Source: Ideonella livida
GTDB taxonomy: Bacteria; Pseudomonadota; Gammaproteobacteria; Burkholderiales; Burkholderiaceae_C
Length of the DNA: 40,428 bases
Direction of reading: 5' to 3'
Assembly: GCF_010499455.1 (NCBI RefSeq)
Contig: NZ_JAAGOH010000038.1
Span: 1 to 40,428, forward strand
Position numbers and translations under genes: made by a program. How positions within the stretch are numbered: the stretch's first letter is position 1; every line of letters begins with the position of its first letter. Shown one piece after another: positions 9,844 through 18,332 of the stretch. Under the pieces are notes generated by a model. That model ran no database searches. It saw nothing but the letters and a program-made list of their open reading frames with translations, and was not told the DNA's origin.

Positions 9844-12800
9844 TCAAACCTCCTGAAGGGGGGCGGGGGTGGCGCCCGTGGCCGGGTGGTGCAAGTGGTT
9901 CAGGTGGTGCAGGCAGTGGTGGGGTGCCTCGCCCACCCAAGCCGCCACCTGCACCATGCAGGCGTTGGGCGCCATGCTGTGGGTGCCGGAGATGGCCGGG
10001 CGTGAGGAGGTCAGCACGTTCAGGCTGCCGCCCACGTCCAGACGTTCACCGTTGACCTCGACCGGCTGGTACTGGGCGCTGGACTCCCAGGACTTCACCA
10101 CCCCCGGGGCCATCAGCGGGCTCACGTCGGCGGCGCAGATCACCGCGCCCCGGTCGTTGAACACCTTGACCAGGCTGTGGTGGCGGATGCCCCGCGCGGC
10201 CGCGTCCTCGGGGTGCAGGCGCAGCACCCAGTACGGGTGGCCTTCGATGCGCACGCGGTGGTCCTCGATGTCTTCCAGAAAGCCGCCCTTGCCGTCCACA
10301 TTGGTGTGGAAGCTGTAGCGCGAGTGCGTGGCCACCAGCTGCAGCGGGAAGCGCTCGGCCACCGCGCTGCGCCGCCCTTCCCACGAGGGGATGTAGCGGT
10401 TGAGCACCGGGCGCTCGGGGTTGTGCGGGTCGTGGCGTTGCAGGGTTTCGGGCATGAATTCGAGCTGGCCCGACGGGGTTTGCAGGCCCTGGCCCATGGG
10501 GCCCGACCACTGCGACGGCAGCGGCATGGCCTCGGCAATGTCCTTGGGGCGGCCCTCGGCAAACCAGCGCCACTGCACCGCCGGGCGCAGGCCCTCGGCC
10601 TCGGCCGGCACCACGTAGTAGCCCTTTTTGCAGAACTCGGCCCAGCTGATGCGCTTGGCCACGTCCGACGAGTCGAACACCCGCTTGCACCAGTCCAGCT
10701 CGCTGCAGCCTTCGGTGAACATGGCGCCCAGGCCCAGGCGCTGCAAGATCAGGCTGAAGATCTCGTAGTCGGACTTGGACTCGCCCAGCGGCTCGATGCA
10801 CTGGTGCTGCAAGGCGATGACGCGGTGGTTGACGTTGTTGAAGCCGTGCGGCAGGTAGCCACCGCCCGAGCACCACTCGCCAATGTCAAAGCGCTCGAAC
10901 TGGGTGCAGGCCGGCAGGATCAGGTCGGCGAACTGGGTCTCACCCTCCATCCAGATCGACTGGTTGACCACGAACTCGATGCTCTCGTGCCGGTAGGCCG
11001 CCTCCATGCGCGCCGACTCGGTGAGCGTGGAGAACCACGAGCCGCCGTACTTGTAGATCATGTGGATCGGCGAGTAGCCCGGCATGGGGTACTGGAAGGG
11101 GGCGAACTGCAGCTCGGTGGCCAGGCCGTCCCACAGGTAGCCGCTGGCGTGGCCCTGGGTGATGGCCTCGGGGAAGTGCTGCTTGGGCACCAGCTGCCGC
11201 ACCGGGTTGACGGTGATGACGTGCGGCATCTTCTGGTAGTTGTGCACCGCGTTGCCGTTCCAGTTCAGCTCGCCGGAGATGCCGCCGTCGGCATAGCCGG
11301 GGAAGTAGAACTCGTGGTCCAGCGGCGTGCCGGAGTCGAGGTTGCCCATGTTCACGCCCGGCTGGCCCAGGCCGCGCATGGCCATCAGCATCACCATGCA
11401 GCGCGCCCATTGCGCGCCGGTGGCGCCGCGCCCGGCACCGCCAAAGCCACCGCCGTTGGCGCCGGCGGCCAGGTACAGCTTTTTGCGCGCCATCAGCCGC
11501 GCCAGGGCACGCACGTCTTTGGCGGGCACGCCGGTTTCGGCTTCTTGCCATTCGGGGGTTTTGGGGCAGCCGTCGTCTTCGCCCATCAGGTGGGCGCGCC
11601 AGGCCTCAAAGCCGGTGGTGTGCGCGGCCACATAGGCTTTGTCGTACAGGTCTTCGGCCACCCACACCTGCATGATGGCCTGGGCCAGCGCCGCATCGGT
11701 GCCAGGGCGGATGGGCACCCAGCGCCCCCCCAGCCACTGCGCGGTGGGGTTGAAGTGCGGGTCGATGTGCACAAACTCGATGCCCAGCTCCCGCGCCCAC
11801 TGGCGGCGCTGCGTGCCCTCGTGGGCGCTGTAGGCGCCACGGGTGCTTTCGGGGTCGCTGCTCCAAAACACCATCAGCTCGGCGTTTTGCAGGCAGTCTT
11901 CCACCGTGCCGTAGTTGCCGGCAATGCCCACGCGCTGCGACTGGCCCCAGTGGTGCATGGCGCCCCAGTACCAGCCTTCCCAGCTGTCGGGGTTGGCCGC
12001 CACGCGGGTGAAGCCCACCAAGTTGCCAAAGCGCAGCAGGCTGGAGAGGTAGTAGCCCACATTGCCCCATTGGTGGTGCGAGCCGTGGGTGATGGTCATC
12101 GCACCCGGGCCGTGCACACGGCGCTGGCGCAGGATTTCCTGGCTCACCATGTCCAGCGCCTCGTCCCAGCTGATGCGCACGTAGCCGCTCTTGCCCCGGT
12201 TGGCGGGGTGGCGCTCGCCGGCCGGGTCAAAGTCCACGCGCTTCATCGGGTAGAGGATGCGCTGGTCCGAATACACCGCCGACTTCATCGCCAGCGCGTG
12301 TGAGGCCACCGTGGCCAGGCGGCGCGGGCGAAACACCCGTCCCCGGGCCGTGATCTGCCAGCTGGCGGCATCGTCGGCGCCCAGCTCGATGGGCGTGAGC
12401 CGCACGATGCGCCCCTGGCGCACATGCACAAACAGCGGCCCGCCGTTGGTGAGCATGGTGTAGCGGGTGCAGCCATCGGGCTGGGGCGTGCCCATCTGCA
12501 GGCCGCTGCTCTGCATGCGGTTGAGCGCCTGCATGAACCACACGCACAGCACATCGGGCCCCAGCACCATCACCTTGAAGGCTTTGGCGGCGTGCACCAC
12601 CTCGCCCATGTCGGCCTTGGGGTTCATCATGGCCAGGGCGGTGTCCACGTCCTTGAACACCATGCGCACATCGGGCGCCGGATGCAGGCCGGCATGGGCC
12701 CGCACCTGGCCCCCCTGGAGGTGGAAATGCCGGCCCAGCGTGCCGTCCTTGAGCTGGATCTGCACCACCGCGTCGTGGCGGCGCAGAAAGGCGCCCAGGC

Positions 12801-12876
12801 CCGGGTGGCGCCGGGCCGAACGCTGGAGCATGGGCCCCAGTGCAAAGAGGATGGTGCGAAGCAGTGCGCGTTTCAT
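9844..12876 (-). CDS. Molybdopterin large subunit, pyrogallol transhydroxylase/resorcinol hydroxylase-like, with SCP2-like N-terminus
   Basis: Catalytic subunit (1010 residues) of the DMSO-reductase superfamily, binding a bis-MGD molybdenum cofactor. Residues from about 140 on follow the AthL subunit of pyrogallol-phloroglucinol transhydroxylase closely: 'YPMKRVDFDPAGER' (about 209-222), GSHHQWGNVGY (265-275, with the active-site His), NPDSWEGWYWG (295-305, whose Asp-Ser would include the Mo-ligating Ser), 'FWSSDPES' and 'EFYFPGYADGGISGE'. No Cys motif for an N-terminal Fe-S cluster is present, as in AthL. Residues about 25-125 are an addition not found in AthL and resemble an SCP2 lipid-binding domain (FHLQGGQVRAHAGLHP...VHAAKAFKVMVLGPD in outline). 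The family moves or adds hydroxyl groups on phenolic rings. ATG 12876 has GGAG six bases upstream; a GTG at 12894 is less likely. Confidence 0.92.
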   Translation of the reverse strand: MKRALLRTILFALGPMLQRSARRHPGLGAFLRRHDAVVQIQLKDGTLGRHFHLQGGQVRAHAGLHPAPDVRMVFKDVDTALAMMNPKADMGEVVHAAKAFKVMVLGPDVLCVWFMQALNRMQSSGLQMGTPQPDGCTRYTMLTNGGPLFVHVRQGRIVRLTPIELGADDAASWQITARGRVFRPRRLATVASHALAMKSAVYSDQRILYPMKRVDFDPAGERHPANRGKSGYVRISWDEALDMVSQEILRQRRVHGPGAMTITHGSHHQWGNVGYYLSSLLRFGNLVGFTRVAANPDSWEGWYWGAMHHWGQSQRVGIAGNYGTVEDCLQNAELMVFWSSDPESTRGAYSAHEGTQRRQWARELGIEFVHIDPHFNPTAQWLGGRWVPIRPGTDAALAQAIMQVWVAEDLYDKAYVAAHTTGFEAWRAHLMGEDDGCPKTPEWQEAETGVPAKDVRALARLMARKKLYLAAGANGGGFGGAGRGATGAQWARCMVMLMAMRGLGQPGVNMGNLDSGTPLDHEFYFPGYADGGISGELNWNGNAVHNYQKMPHVITVNPVRQLVPKQHFPEAITQGHASGYLWDGLATELQFAPFQYPMPGYSPIHMIYKYGGSWFSTLTESARMEAAYRHESIEFVVNQSIWMEGETQFADLILPACTQFERFDIGEWCSGGGYLPHGFNNVNHRVIALQHQCIEPLGESKSDYEIFSLILQRLGLGAMFTEGCSELDWCKRVFDSSDVAKRISWAEFCKKGYYVVPAEAEGLRPAVQWRWFAEGRPKDIAEAMPLPSQWSGPMGQGLQTPSGQLEFMPETLQRHDPHNPERPVLNRYIPSWEGRRSAVAERFPLQLVATHSRYSFHTNVDGKGGFLEDIEDHRVRIEGHPYWVLRLHPEDAAARGIRHHSLVKVFNDRGAVICAADVSPLMAPGVVKSWESSAQYQPVEVNGERLDVGGSLNVLTSSRPAISGTHSMAPNACMVQVAAWVGEAPHHCLHHLNHLHHPATGATPAPLQEV

Positions 12877-12897
12877 GGGGGTCTCCAACCGCACGGA

Positions 12898-13767
12898 TCA
12901 GGCGATGGCCGGCTCGGCCTCCACCCGGTTCTCGATGTGGCCCAGGCCCTCAATGGCCACCTTGACCACGTCGCCCGGCTGCAAGAACTTGCCCAGCGCG
13001 ATGCCCACGTTGGCGCAGGTGCCGGTGGCGATCAGGTCGCCCGGCTCCAGCGTCATCACCTGGCTCAATTCGTGGATCTGCTGCCAGATGCTGTAGATCA
13101 TGCCGCCGGTGTTGGCCTGCTGGCGCAGCTCGCCGTTGACCCACAGCTGCATCTGCAGGTTGTGTGGGTCGGCCACCTCGTCGGCGGTGGTGATCCACGG
13201 GCCGATGGGGCCGTGGCTGTCAAAACTCTTGCCCAAGGTGAAGGTGGGGCTCTTGAACTGCCAGTCGCGCGCGGTCACGTCGTTGCAGACGAAGTAGCCG
13301 GCCACCACCTGGTGCGCATCGGCCTCGCTGACGTAGCGGCAGCGCTGGCCAATGACCACGCCCATCTCGGCCTCGTAGTCCATCTTGTCGGACACGCGCG
13401 GCTGGTAAATCGGGTCGAAGGGGCCGGTGATGCAGCTCACCTGCTTGTTGAACCACAGCTGGTGCTTGGGCACGGGCACGCCGGCACGGGCGGCCTCTTC
13501 GGCGTGGTCGTGGTAGTTCATGCCAATGGCCATGAACTTTTGCGCCTCGGGCAGGGGGGCTTCCAGCTTCACATCGGCCAGCGCATGCGACACCGGGGCG
13601 GTGGGCAGGGCGGCCTGGATGCGGTCCAGCCACTGCGGGCCGGCGGCCAGGATGGCGCGGATGGACGTGGGGGCCTCGGGCAGGGCGGTGGCCAGATCGA
13701 TGATGCGGTCACCGGAGACGATGCCCACGCCGGTGCGGGCGTTCAAGGTGTAGCGGGCCAGTTTCAT
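12898..13767 (-). CDS. Fumarylacetoacetate hydrolase-family protein
   Basis: A 289-residue enzyme of the FAH superfamily, which hydrolyses, isomerises or decarboxylates keto-enol acids formed by aromatic ring cleavage. The catalytic entry block 'FMAIGMNYHDHAEE' is at about residues 78-91. The metal-binding acids are Glu132 and Glu134 in DYEAEMGVVIG and Asp163 in CNDVTARDWQ. Further family blocks are SFDSHGPIGPWI and 'LEPGDLIATGTCANVG'. It lies between the extradiol dioxygenase and the molybdoenzyme, so the substrate is probably the ring-opened product. FAH-family sequence alone does not separate hydrolase from isomerase or decarboxylase. The stop is 22 bases from the molybdoenzyme start. Confidence 0.92.
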   Translation of the reverse strand: MKLARYTLNARTGVGIVSGDRIIDLATALPEAPTSIRAILAAGPQWLDRIQAALPTAPVSHALADVKLEAPLPEAQKFMAIGMNYHDHAEEAARAGVPVPKHQLWFNKQVSCITGPFDPIYQPRVSDKMDYEAEMGVVIGQRCRYVSEADAHQVVAGYFVCNDVTARDWQFKSPTFTLGKSFDSHGPIGPWITTADEVADPHNLQMQLWVNGELRQQANTGGMIYSIWQQIHELSQVMTLEPGDLIATGTCANVGIALGKFLQPGDVVKVAIEGLGHIENRVEAEPAIA

Positions 13768-13825
13768 GGTGTGTTCCGAAGATGAGGAAGGGGGACAGGA
13801 AGTTCGCCGGCCGGTCGGTCAGCGG

Positions 13826-14758
13826 TCAGGCGAAGAATTCAGGCGTCAGCTCGGGCGCCCACTGGCGCAGTTCCTCGGCGCTGACCGGGGCGTGGCCCAC
13901 GGGGGTGCTGTCGTTGACCAGGTCGCCATCGGTCCAGTGCTCGATCTTGTGGCCGAAGGGGTCGCGCCAGTAGTCAAACAACTGGCTGCCCTGGATGTGG
14001 CGGCCAATGCCCCAGCTGTGGCGGTGGCCCCGGGCCTTGAGGTGCTCGCCGCCTTGCACCAGGTCGTCCAGGTCCAGCACCTCAAAGGCGGTGTGGTCAA
14101 AGCGGTTGATGCCGTCTTGCGCGGCGATCAGCGCCACGGTGTGGTGGTCGGTCCAGGTGTCGCCCAGGCCGCAGTGCATGAAGGCGGCGATCACGTTCTC
14201 GGTCGGGCCGGCGTGGTAGGTGTCTGAGGGCTTGAAGCCCAGCACCTCGGTGTAGAACTTCAGCATGGCCGGGAAGTTGGCCACCAGCAGCGCGGCGTGG
14301 CCCAGGCGGGTCACGGCGGCCGGCGCGGGCTTCAGGCGCACCGGGGTGCCAAAGCGCTGGCGGCCGCTGGCCGGGTTGAAGGCCAGTGGCGCCCGTGTGG
14401 GCAGCACCGGCAGCTGGGCCTGGCCGTGGATCACGTCGATCTGAAAGCCCGCCGGGTCGGCGAAGCGCACACGCTGGCCGCCGCCGGGCTCGGGGTTGTC
14501 TTCCACCGGGCGGCCCACGCGGGCGGCCAGCGCGGCCAGGGCCTGGGCGCTGCGCGCCACAAAGCCCAGGCCCAGGGTGGCGTTGTGCGGCCCCAGGTGC
14601 GAGATGTGGGCATGGTGCGCCGGGCCGGCGGCACGCATGTACAGCGCATCGGCGCTGCGCGCACTGCGGTGCAGGCCAAAGTCCAGCAGAAAGGCCTCCT
14701 GCAGGTCCAGGTCGGTGACTTGGTAACGCACGAAGGCGATGTCAAGAATGGGGCTCAT
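13826..14758 (-). CDS. Type I extradiol ring-cleavage dioxygenase (VOC family)
   Basis: A 310-residue, two-domain vicinal-oxygen-chelate protein like 2,3-dihydroxybiphenyl 1,2-dioxygenase. The C-terminal domain keeps the Fe(II) ligands: His154 (RLGHAALLV), His222 (FDHTAFEV) and Glu273 (GHKIEHW). His254 and Tyr263 (GRHIQGSQLFDYW) and the His205-His206 pair sit where second-sphere catalytic residues are found in BphC-type enzymes, so it looks active. The enzyme would open a vicinal diol ring next to the hydroxyl groups using O2. A good ribosome-binding site (AAAGGA) lies 7 bases before ATG 14758. Together with the FAH protein it gives the operon an aerobic meta-cleavage step. Confidence 0.92.
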   Translation of the reverse strand: MSPILDIAFVRYQVTDLDLQEAFLLDFGLHRSARSADALYMRAAGPAHHAHISHLGPHNATLGLGFVARSAQALAALAARVGRPVEDNPEPGGGQRVRFADPAGFQIDVIHGQAQLPVLPTRAPLAFNPASGRQRFGTPVRLKPAPAAVTRLGHAALLVANFPAMLKFYTEVLGFKPSDTYHAGPTENVIAAFMHCGLGDTWTDHHTVALIAAQDGINRFDHTAFEVLDLDDLVQGGEHLKARGHRHSWGIGRHIQGSQLFDYWRDPFGHKIEHWTDGDLVNDSTPVGHAPVSAEELRQWAPELTPEFFA

Positions 14759-14805
14759 GGGTTTCCTTTCGGACGGGGGGATCCAGGGTGAAGCGCAGGC
14801 GGGGA

Positions 14806-15918
14806 TCAACGACGCAGGCGGCCATCGGCCGTGACGATGGTCATGTCCACCCAGTGACTGCCCCGGTGGTCGTGGGGGCTGAAGCTCAGGCGATAGCCGC
14901 CCACCTCCAGGGGCCGGCTTTCCAACGTGTGGGCCACGCAGCGGCGGCTGACCTCTCGGCCGCAGCGGGCCAGCGCCTCGACCAGCACGCGGCCGTGCAG
15001 GTAGCCCTCCAGCGCCGCATAGCTGGGCGCCACGCCGGCCGGGCCCGCCGCGCGCTGGAACGCCGCCACCAGCGGTGAACCCAATTGCGACGGGTGCGGC
15101 AGCAACTGCGGCACCACCACGCCTTTGAGCGCCTGGGCGCCCTCCGGCTGGGCCAGCAGGCGCATGCCCACCTCGTTGAACACATACCGCAGGCGACCGC
15201 AACCCAGCTGGCGGGCCTGCTGCAGGGCGGCCAGCGCCCGCACCGGCTCCAGCATCAGCACCAGGGCCTGGGGCTGGGGGGTGCAGGCCTGGGCCACGGC
15301 GGCCTGCACCGCGGCCGCATCGGCTTGCACAGGCAGCTCCACCTGCGCCACCGGGCGAATGGCGTAGCGTGCCAGTTCACTGCGCATGCCGTGGCGGCCC
15401 GCCTGGCCCAGGACGTCGGCCTGGCTGACGGTGGCCACGTCGGTCAGGCCCACCAGGTCCAGGTGGATGACCATGGCACCGGCCTCGTCCTGCACGCCGG
15501 CTCGCAGGTGGAATACCCAGGGGTGCACCGGCTCGCGCAGGGCTTCAGACCCACTGGCCACGCCCACCAGGGGCAGGCCCTGGGCGGTGAGCACGGGCAG
15601 CACAGTCTCAGCCCCGGTGCCAAAGCCGGTGAGCGCCACGGCGCCGGCCTCGGCCAAGCTCTGGGCGTTGCGCGCCATCTGGGCGGGGTCGGCCCGGTCG
15701 TCCAGGGCCTGCAGGGTCAGGGTGCGCTCAGTGCCTTCCGACCCTGGGCCCAAGCCCAAACCCAGTTGCAGGCCGCGCAGCCAGGCCTGGCCGTGGCCGG
15801 CCAGCGGGCCCGACAGGGGCAGGGAAGCGCCCACCAGCACCCGTTCGGCCGCCGCGACGGGGGCGCAGAGCAGGGCCAGCACCAGGCTGAGCGGCCCCAG
15901 GCGTGCGGTGCGGGCCAT
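14806..15918 (-). CDS. Periplasmic type I binding protein (Leu/Ile/Val-binding-like), orphan
   Basis: A 370-residue Peripla_BP_6-type protein with a Sec signal peptide (hydrophobic 'LGPLSLVLALLCAPVAAAER' at residues 7-26, probably cut after AAA). The fold signature is clear: VGASLPLSGPLAGHGQAWLRG near the N-terminus (in part ASLPLSGPLAGHG), an ALTGFGTGAE block and 'APSYAALEGYLHGRVLVEAL' near the C-terminus. Such proteins usually deliver ligands to LivHMGF-type ABC importers, but no such permease or ATPase is encoded nearby. Its ATG overlaps the RND transporter stop by one base (TGATG). It may therefore serve the RND system as a periplasmic ligand chaperone, or use an importer of the host. Confidence 0.85.
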   Translation of the reverse strand: MARTARLGPLSLVLALLCAPVAAAERVLVGASLPLSGPLAGHGQAWLRGLQLGLGLGPGSEGTERTLTLQALDDRADPAQMARNAQSLAEAGAVALTGFGTGAETVLPVLTAQGLPLVGVASGSEALREPVHPWVFHLRAGVQDEAGAMVIHLDLVGLTDVATVSQADVLGQAGRHGMRSELARYAIRPVAQVELPVQADAAAVQAAVAQACTPQPQALVLMLEPVRALAALQQARQLGCGRLRYVFNEVGMRLLAQPEGAQALKGVVVPQLLPHPSQLGSPLVAAFQRAAGPAGVAPSYAALEGYLHGRVLVEALARCGREVSRRCVAHTLESRPLEVGGYRLSFSPHDHRGSHWVDMTIVTADGRLRR

Positions 15919-18332
15919 CACAGCCACCTCTGAAAGCGCATGGACCGCTCGGCCTGGCGCGGTTTGGGCCGCAGCAGCAGATGGGCCCCCGCCGGGATGA
16001 GCACCAGCGCGCCCACCATGTTGAGCAGGAACATGAAGGCCAGCAGCAGGCCCATGTCGGCCTGGAACTTGATGGGGCTGGCCACCCAGGTGACGACCCC
16101 CAGCGCCAGGGTGACGCCGGTGAGCATCACCACCTTGCCGGTGAACAGCAGGGCGCGGTAGTAGGCCTCGGACAGGCTGGCCCCCTCTTTGAGCCGCGCC
16201 AGCAGGATGGACAGGATGTAGAGCGCATAGTCCACGCCAATGCCCACGCCCAGGGCGATGACGGGCAGCGTGGCCACCTTCACGCCCAGGCCCAGCGCCA
16301 CCATCAGCGCCTCGGCCAGAAAGCTGGTGAGCACCAGCGGCAGCAGCGCCACCAGCACCGCCCGCCACGAGCGGAAGGTGATGAAGCACAGCAGCGCCAC
16401 CGCGCCGTACACCAGCCAGAGCATGGTGCGCCAGGCCTGCTGCACCACGATGTTGGTGGCGGCCTCAATGCCGGCCGAGCCAGCGGCCAGCAAGAACTTC
16501 ACCTCGGCAGTGTCGTGCTCGGCCGCAAAGGCCTGCACATGGGCCACCACCCGTTGCAGCGTCTGGGCCTTGTGGTCGCTCAGGTACACGTAGACGGTGA
16601 GCAGGCTGCAGGCGTCGTTGTAGAGGCCGCGTGGCGCCCCGGCGGTGATGGTGTTGACCATGTCCTGGCTGGGCAGCAGCTCGCCCCACTTGGGGTGGCC
16701 CTCGTTCAGGCCCACGGCCACGCGGCGGTTGAGCAGGGCCAGGGTCTGGGTGCTTTCCACGCCCTCCACCTGGCGCAGCTGCCACTCCAGTTGGTCCACC
16801 CGCTGGACGGTGGCCAGCTGGGTGCACTGGCCGTCGGGGGTCTGCACCATCACCGCCAGCACGTCGCTGGAGGCGCCGTAGGCCCCGTTGAGGAAAGCCA
16901 CGTCGCGGTTGTAGCGGCTGCCCGGGCGCAGCTCGGCGGCACCGGGGTCCAGGTCGCCAATGGCCAGGCGCTGGCTCAAGCCCACGCCGCCGGCCAAGGC
17001 CAGGCCGGCCAGGACCAAGGCCGCCGTGGCGGCACGCGGCTGGGTGAAGCGGTCCAGCGCGGCCCACAGCGGGTGGCGGGCGTCACCCCGCTGGTCGGCG
17101 CGCTCAGCTTGCAAGCTGCGCTGGGCCGCCTGGGCGTTGACACCGGTGTAGCTCAGCAGAACAGGCAGCAGGATCAGGTTGGTGAAGATCAGCACGCCCA
17201 CGCCCAGGCTGGCGGCCAGGGCCAGCTCGCGGATGACCTGGATGTCGATCACCAGCAGCACGGCAAAGCCCACCGCATCGGCCAGCAGCGCGGTCAGCCC
17301 GGCCAAGAACAGGCGGCGAAAGGTCAGGCGCGCAGCCACCAGCCGGTCGGTGCCCCGGCCGATGTCTTGCATGATGCCGTTCATCTTCTGCGCCCCGTGG
17401 CTCATGCCGATGGCGAAGATCAGAAACGGCACCAGCAGCGAGTACGGGTCCAGCGCCATGCCCAGCGCCGGCAGCAGCCCCAGCTGCCACACCACCGCCA
17501 CCAGCGAGCACAGCACCACCAGGGCGGTGGAGCGGACGCAGCGGGTGTAGCCGTACACCATGGCCGCCGCAATCAGCACCGCCAGGCCAAAGAAACCGGC
17601 CACGGCGCGCACGCCGTCCATCAGCTCGCCCACGATCTTGGCGAAGCCGGTGATGTGCACCGTCACGCCACGCGCCTCGAACTGGGTGCGCAGCGCCTCC
17701 AGCTGGGCGGCCAGGCGGCCGTAGTCCAGCGGCTGGCCCTGGGCGTCATGCGCCAGCAAGGGCACATAGATGACGCTGGAGCGGCCGTCCAGCGCCACCA
17801 GCTGACCCACCTCACCCGAGCGCGCCACGTTGGCGGCCAGCTGCTGCAGGTCTTCGGGCCGGCCGGCATAGCCTTCGGGGATGACCGGGCCGCCTTCCAG
17901 CCCGTCTTCGGTCACGCCGGTCCAGCGGGTGCTGGGGGTCCACAGGCTTTTCATCTGCATGCGGTCCACGCCCGGCAGCAGGAAGACCGCGTCGTTGAGC
18001 TGGCGCAGCGTCTCCAGGTAAGCGGCGTCGTAAATGTTGCCCTGGGGATTGGCCACGGCGATGCGCACCGCATTGCCCAGGCCGTGCAACTCGGCCTGGT
18101 GCGCCAGAAAGTTCTGGATGAAGGGATGGCTGGCCGGGATGGTTTTCTCAAAGCTGGCCGAGAGCTGCAGCCGCGTGGCCTGCCAGCCCAGCAGCAGCGT
18201 GGCCAGCAGGCACAGCAGCAGCACCGCGGCGCGGTGGTTGAACAGCGCGCGCTCGACCAGCGAGCCCGAGCGGGGGTCAAAGCCGGCGTCCGGGTCCCGG
18301 GGCGGCGTGGGGGAGATCAGGTCAGGGCTCAT
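15918..18332 (-). CDS. RND-superfamily transporter (MMPL/HpnN-like)
   Basis: An 804-residue inner-membrane transporter of the RND superfamily. It has the two-fold layout: one N-terminal membrane helix (VLLLCLLATLLLGWQA), a periplasmic loop, a bundle of about five helices ending near residue 420, then a repeat of the same plan. The sterol-sensing-like signature 'PVIALGVGIGVDYALYILSI' is in the second bundle and 'FLIFAIGMSHGAQKMNG' in the first. The acidic residue of GVGIDYAL-type motifs suggests proton coupling. RND proteins of this class occur with DUF1302, DUF1329 and YCF48 genes in clusters for hydrophobic substrates such as steroids, hydrocarbons and aromatic compounds. The start overlaps the previous stop by ATGA. 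Direction of transport is not known. Confidence 0.9.
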   Translation of the reverse strand: MSPDLISPTPPRDPDAGFDPRSGSLVERALFNHRAAVLLLCLLATLLLGWQATRLQLSASFEKTIPASHPFIQNFLAHQAELHGLGNAVRIAVANPQGNIYDAAYLETLRQLNDAVFLLPGVDRMQMKSLWTPSTRWTGVTEDGLEGGPVIPEGYAGRPEDLQQLAANVARSGEVGQLVALDGRSSVIYVPLLAHDAQGQPLDYGRLAAQLEALRTQFEARGVTVHITGFAKIVGELMDGVRAVAGFFGLAVLIAAAMVYGYTRCVRSTALVVLCSLVAVVWQLGLLPALGMALDPYSLLVPFLIFAIGMSHGAQKMNGIMQDIGRGTDRLVAARLTFRRLFLAGLTALLADAVGFAVLLVIDIQVIRELALAASLGVGVLIFTNLILLPVLLSYTGVNAQAAQRSLQAERADQRGDARHPLWAALDRFTQPRAATAALVLAGLALAGGVGLSQRLAIGDLDPGAAELRPGSRYNRDVAFLNGAYGASSDVLAVMVQTPDGQCTQLATVQRVDQLEWQLRQVEGVESTQTLALLNRRVAVGLNEGHPKWGELLPSQDMVNTITAGAPRGLYNDACSLLTVYVYLSDHKAQTLQRVVAHVQAFAAEHDTAEVKFLLAAGSAGIEAATNIVVQQAWRTMLWLVYGAVALLCFITFRSWRAVLVALLPLVLTSFLAEALMVALGLGVKVATLPVIALGVGIGVDYALYILSILLARLKEGASLSEAYYRALLFTGKVVMLTGVTLALGVVTWVASPIKFQADMGLLLAFMFLLNMVGALVLIPAGAHLLLRPKPRQAERSMRFQRWL

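Noticed and set aside
10177-12303. A 708-codon plus-strand open frame opposite the molybdoenzyme gene
   Set aside because: Its translation is rich in His, Gln, Gly and Val repeats with no domain, as expected for the antisense of a GC-rich gene. The minus strand matches AthL throughout.
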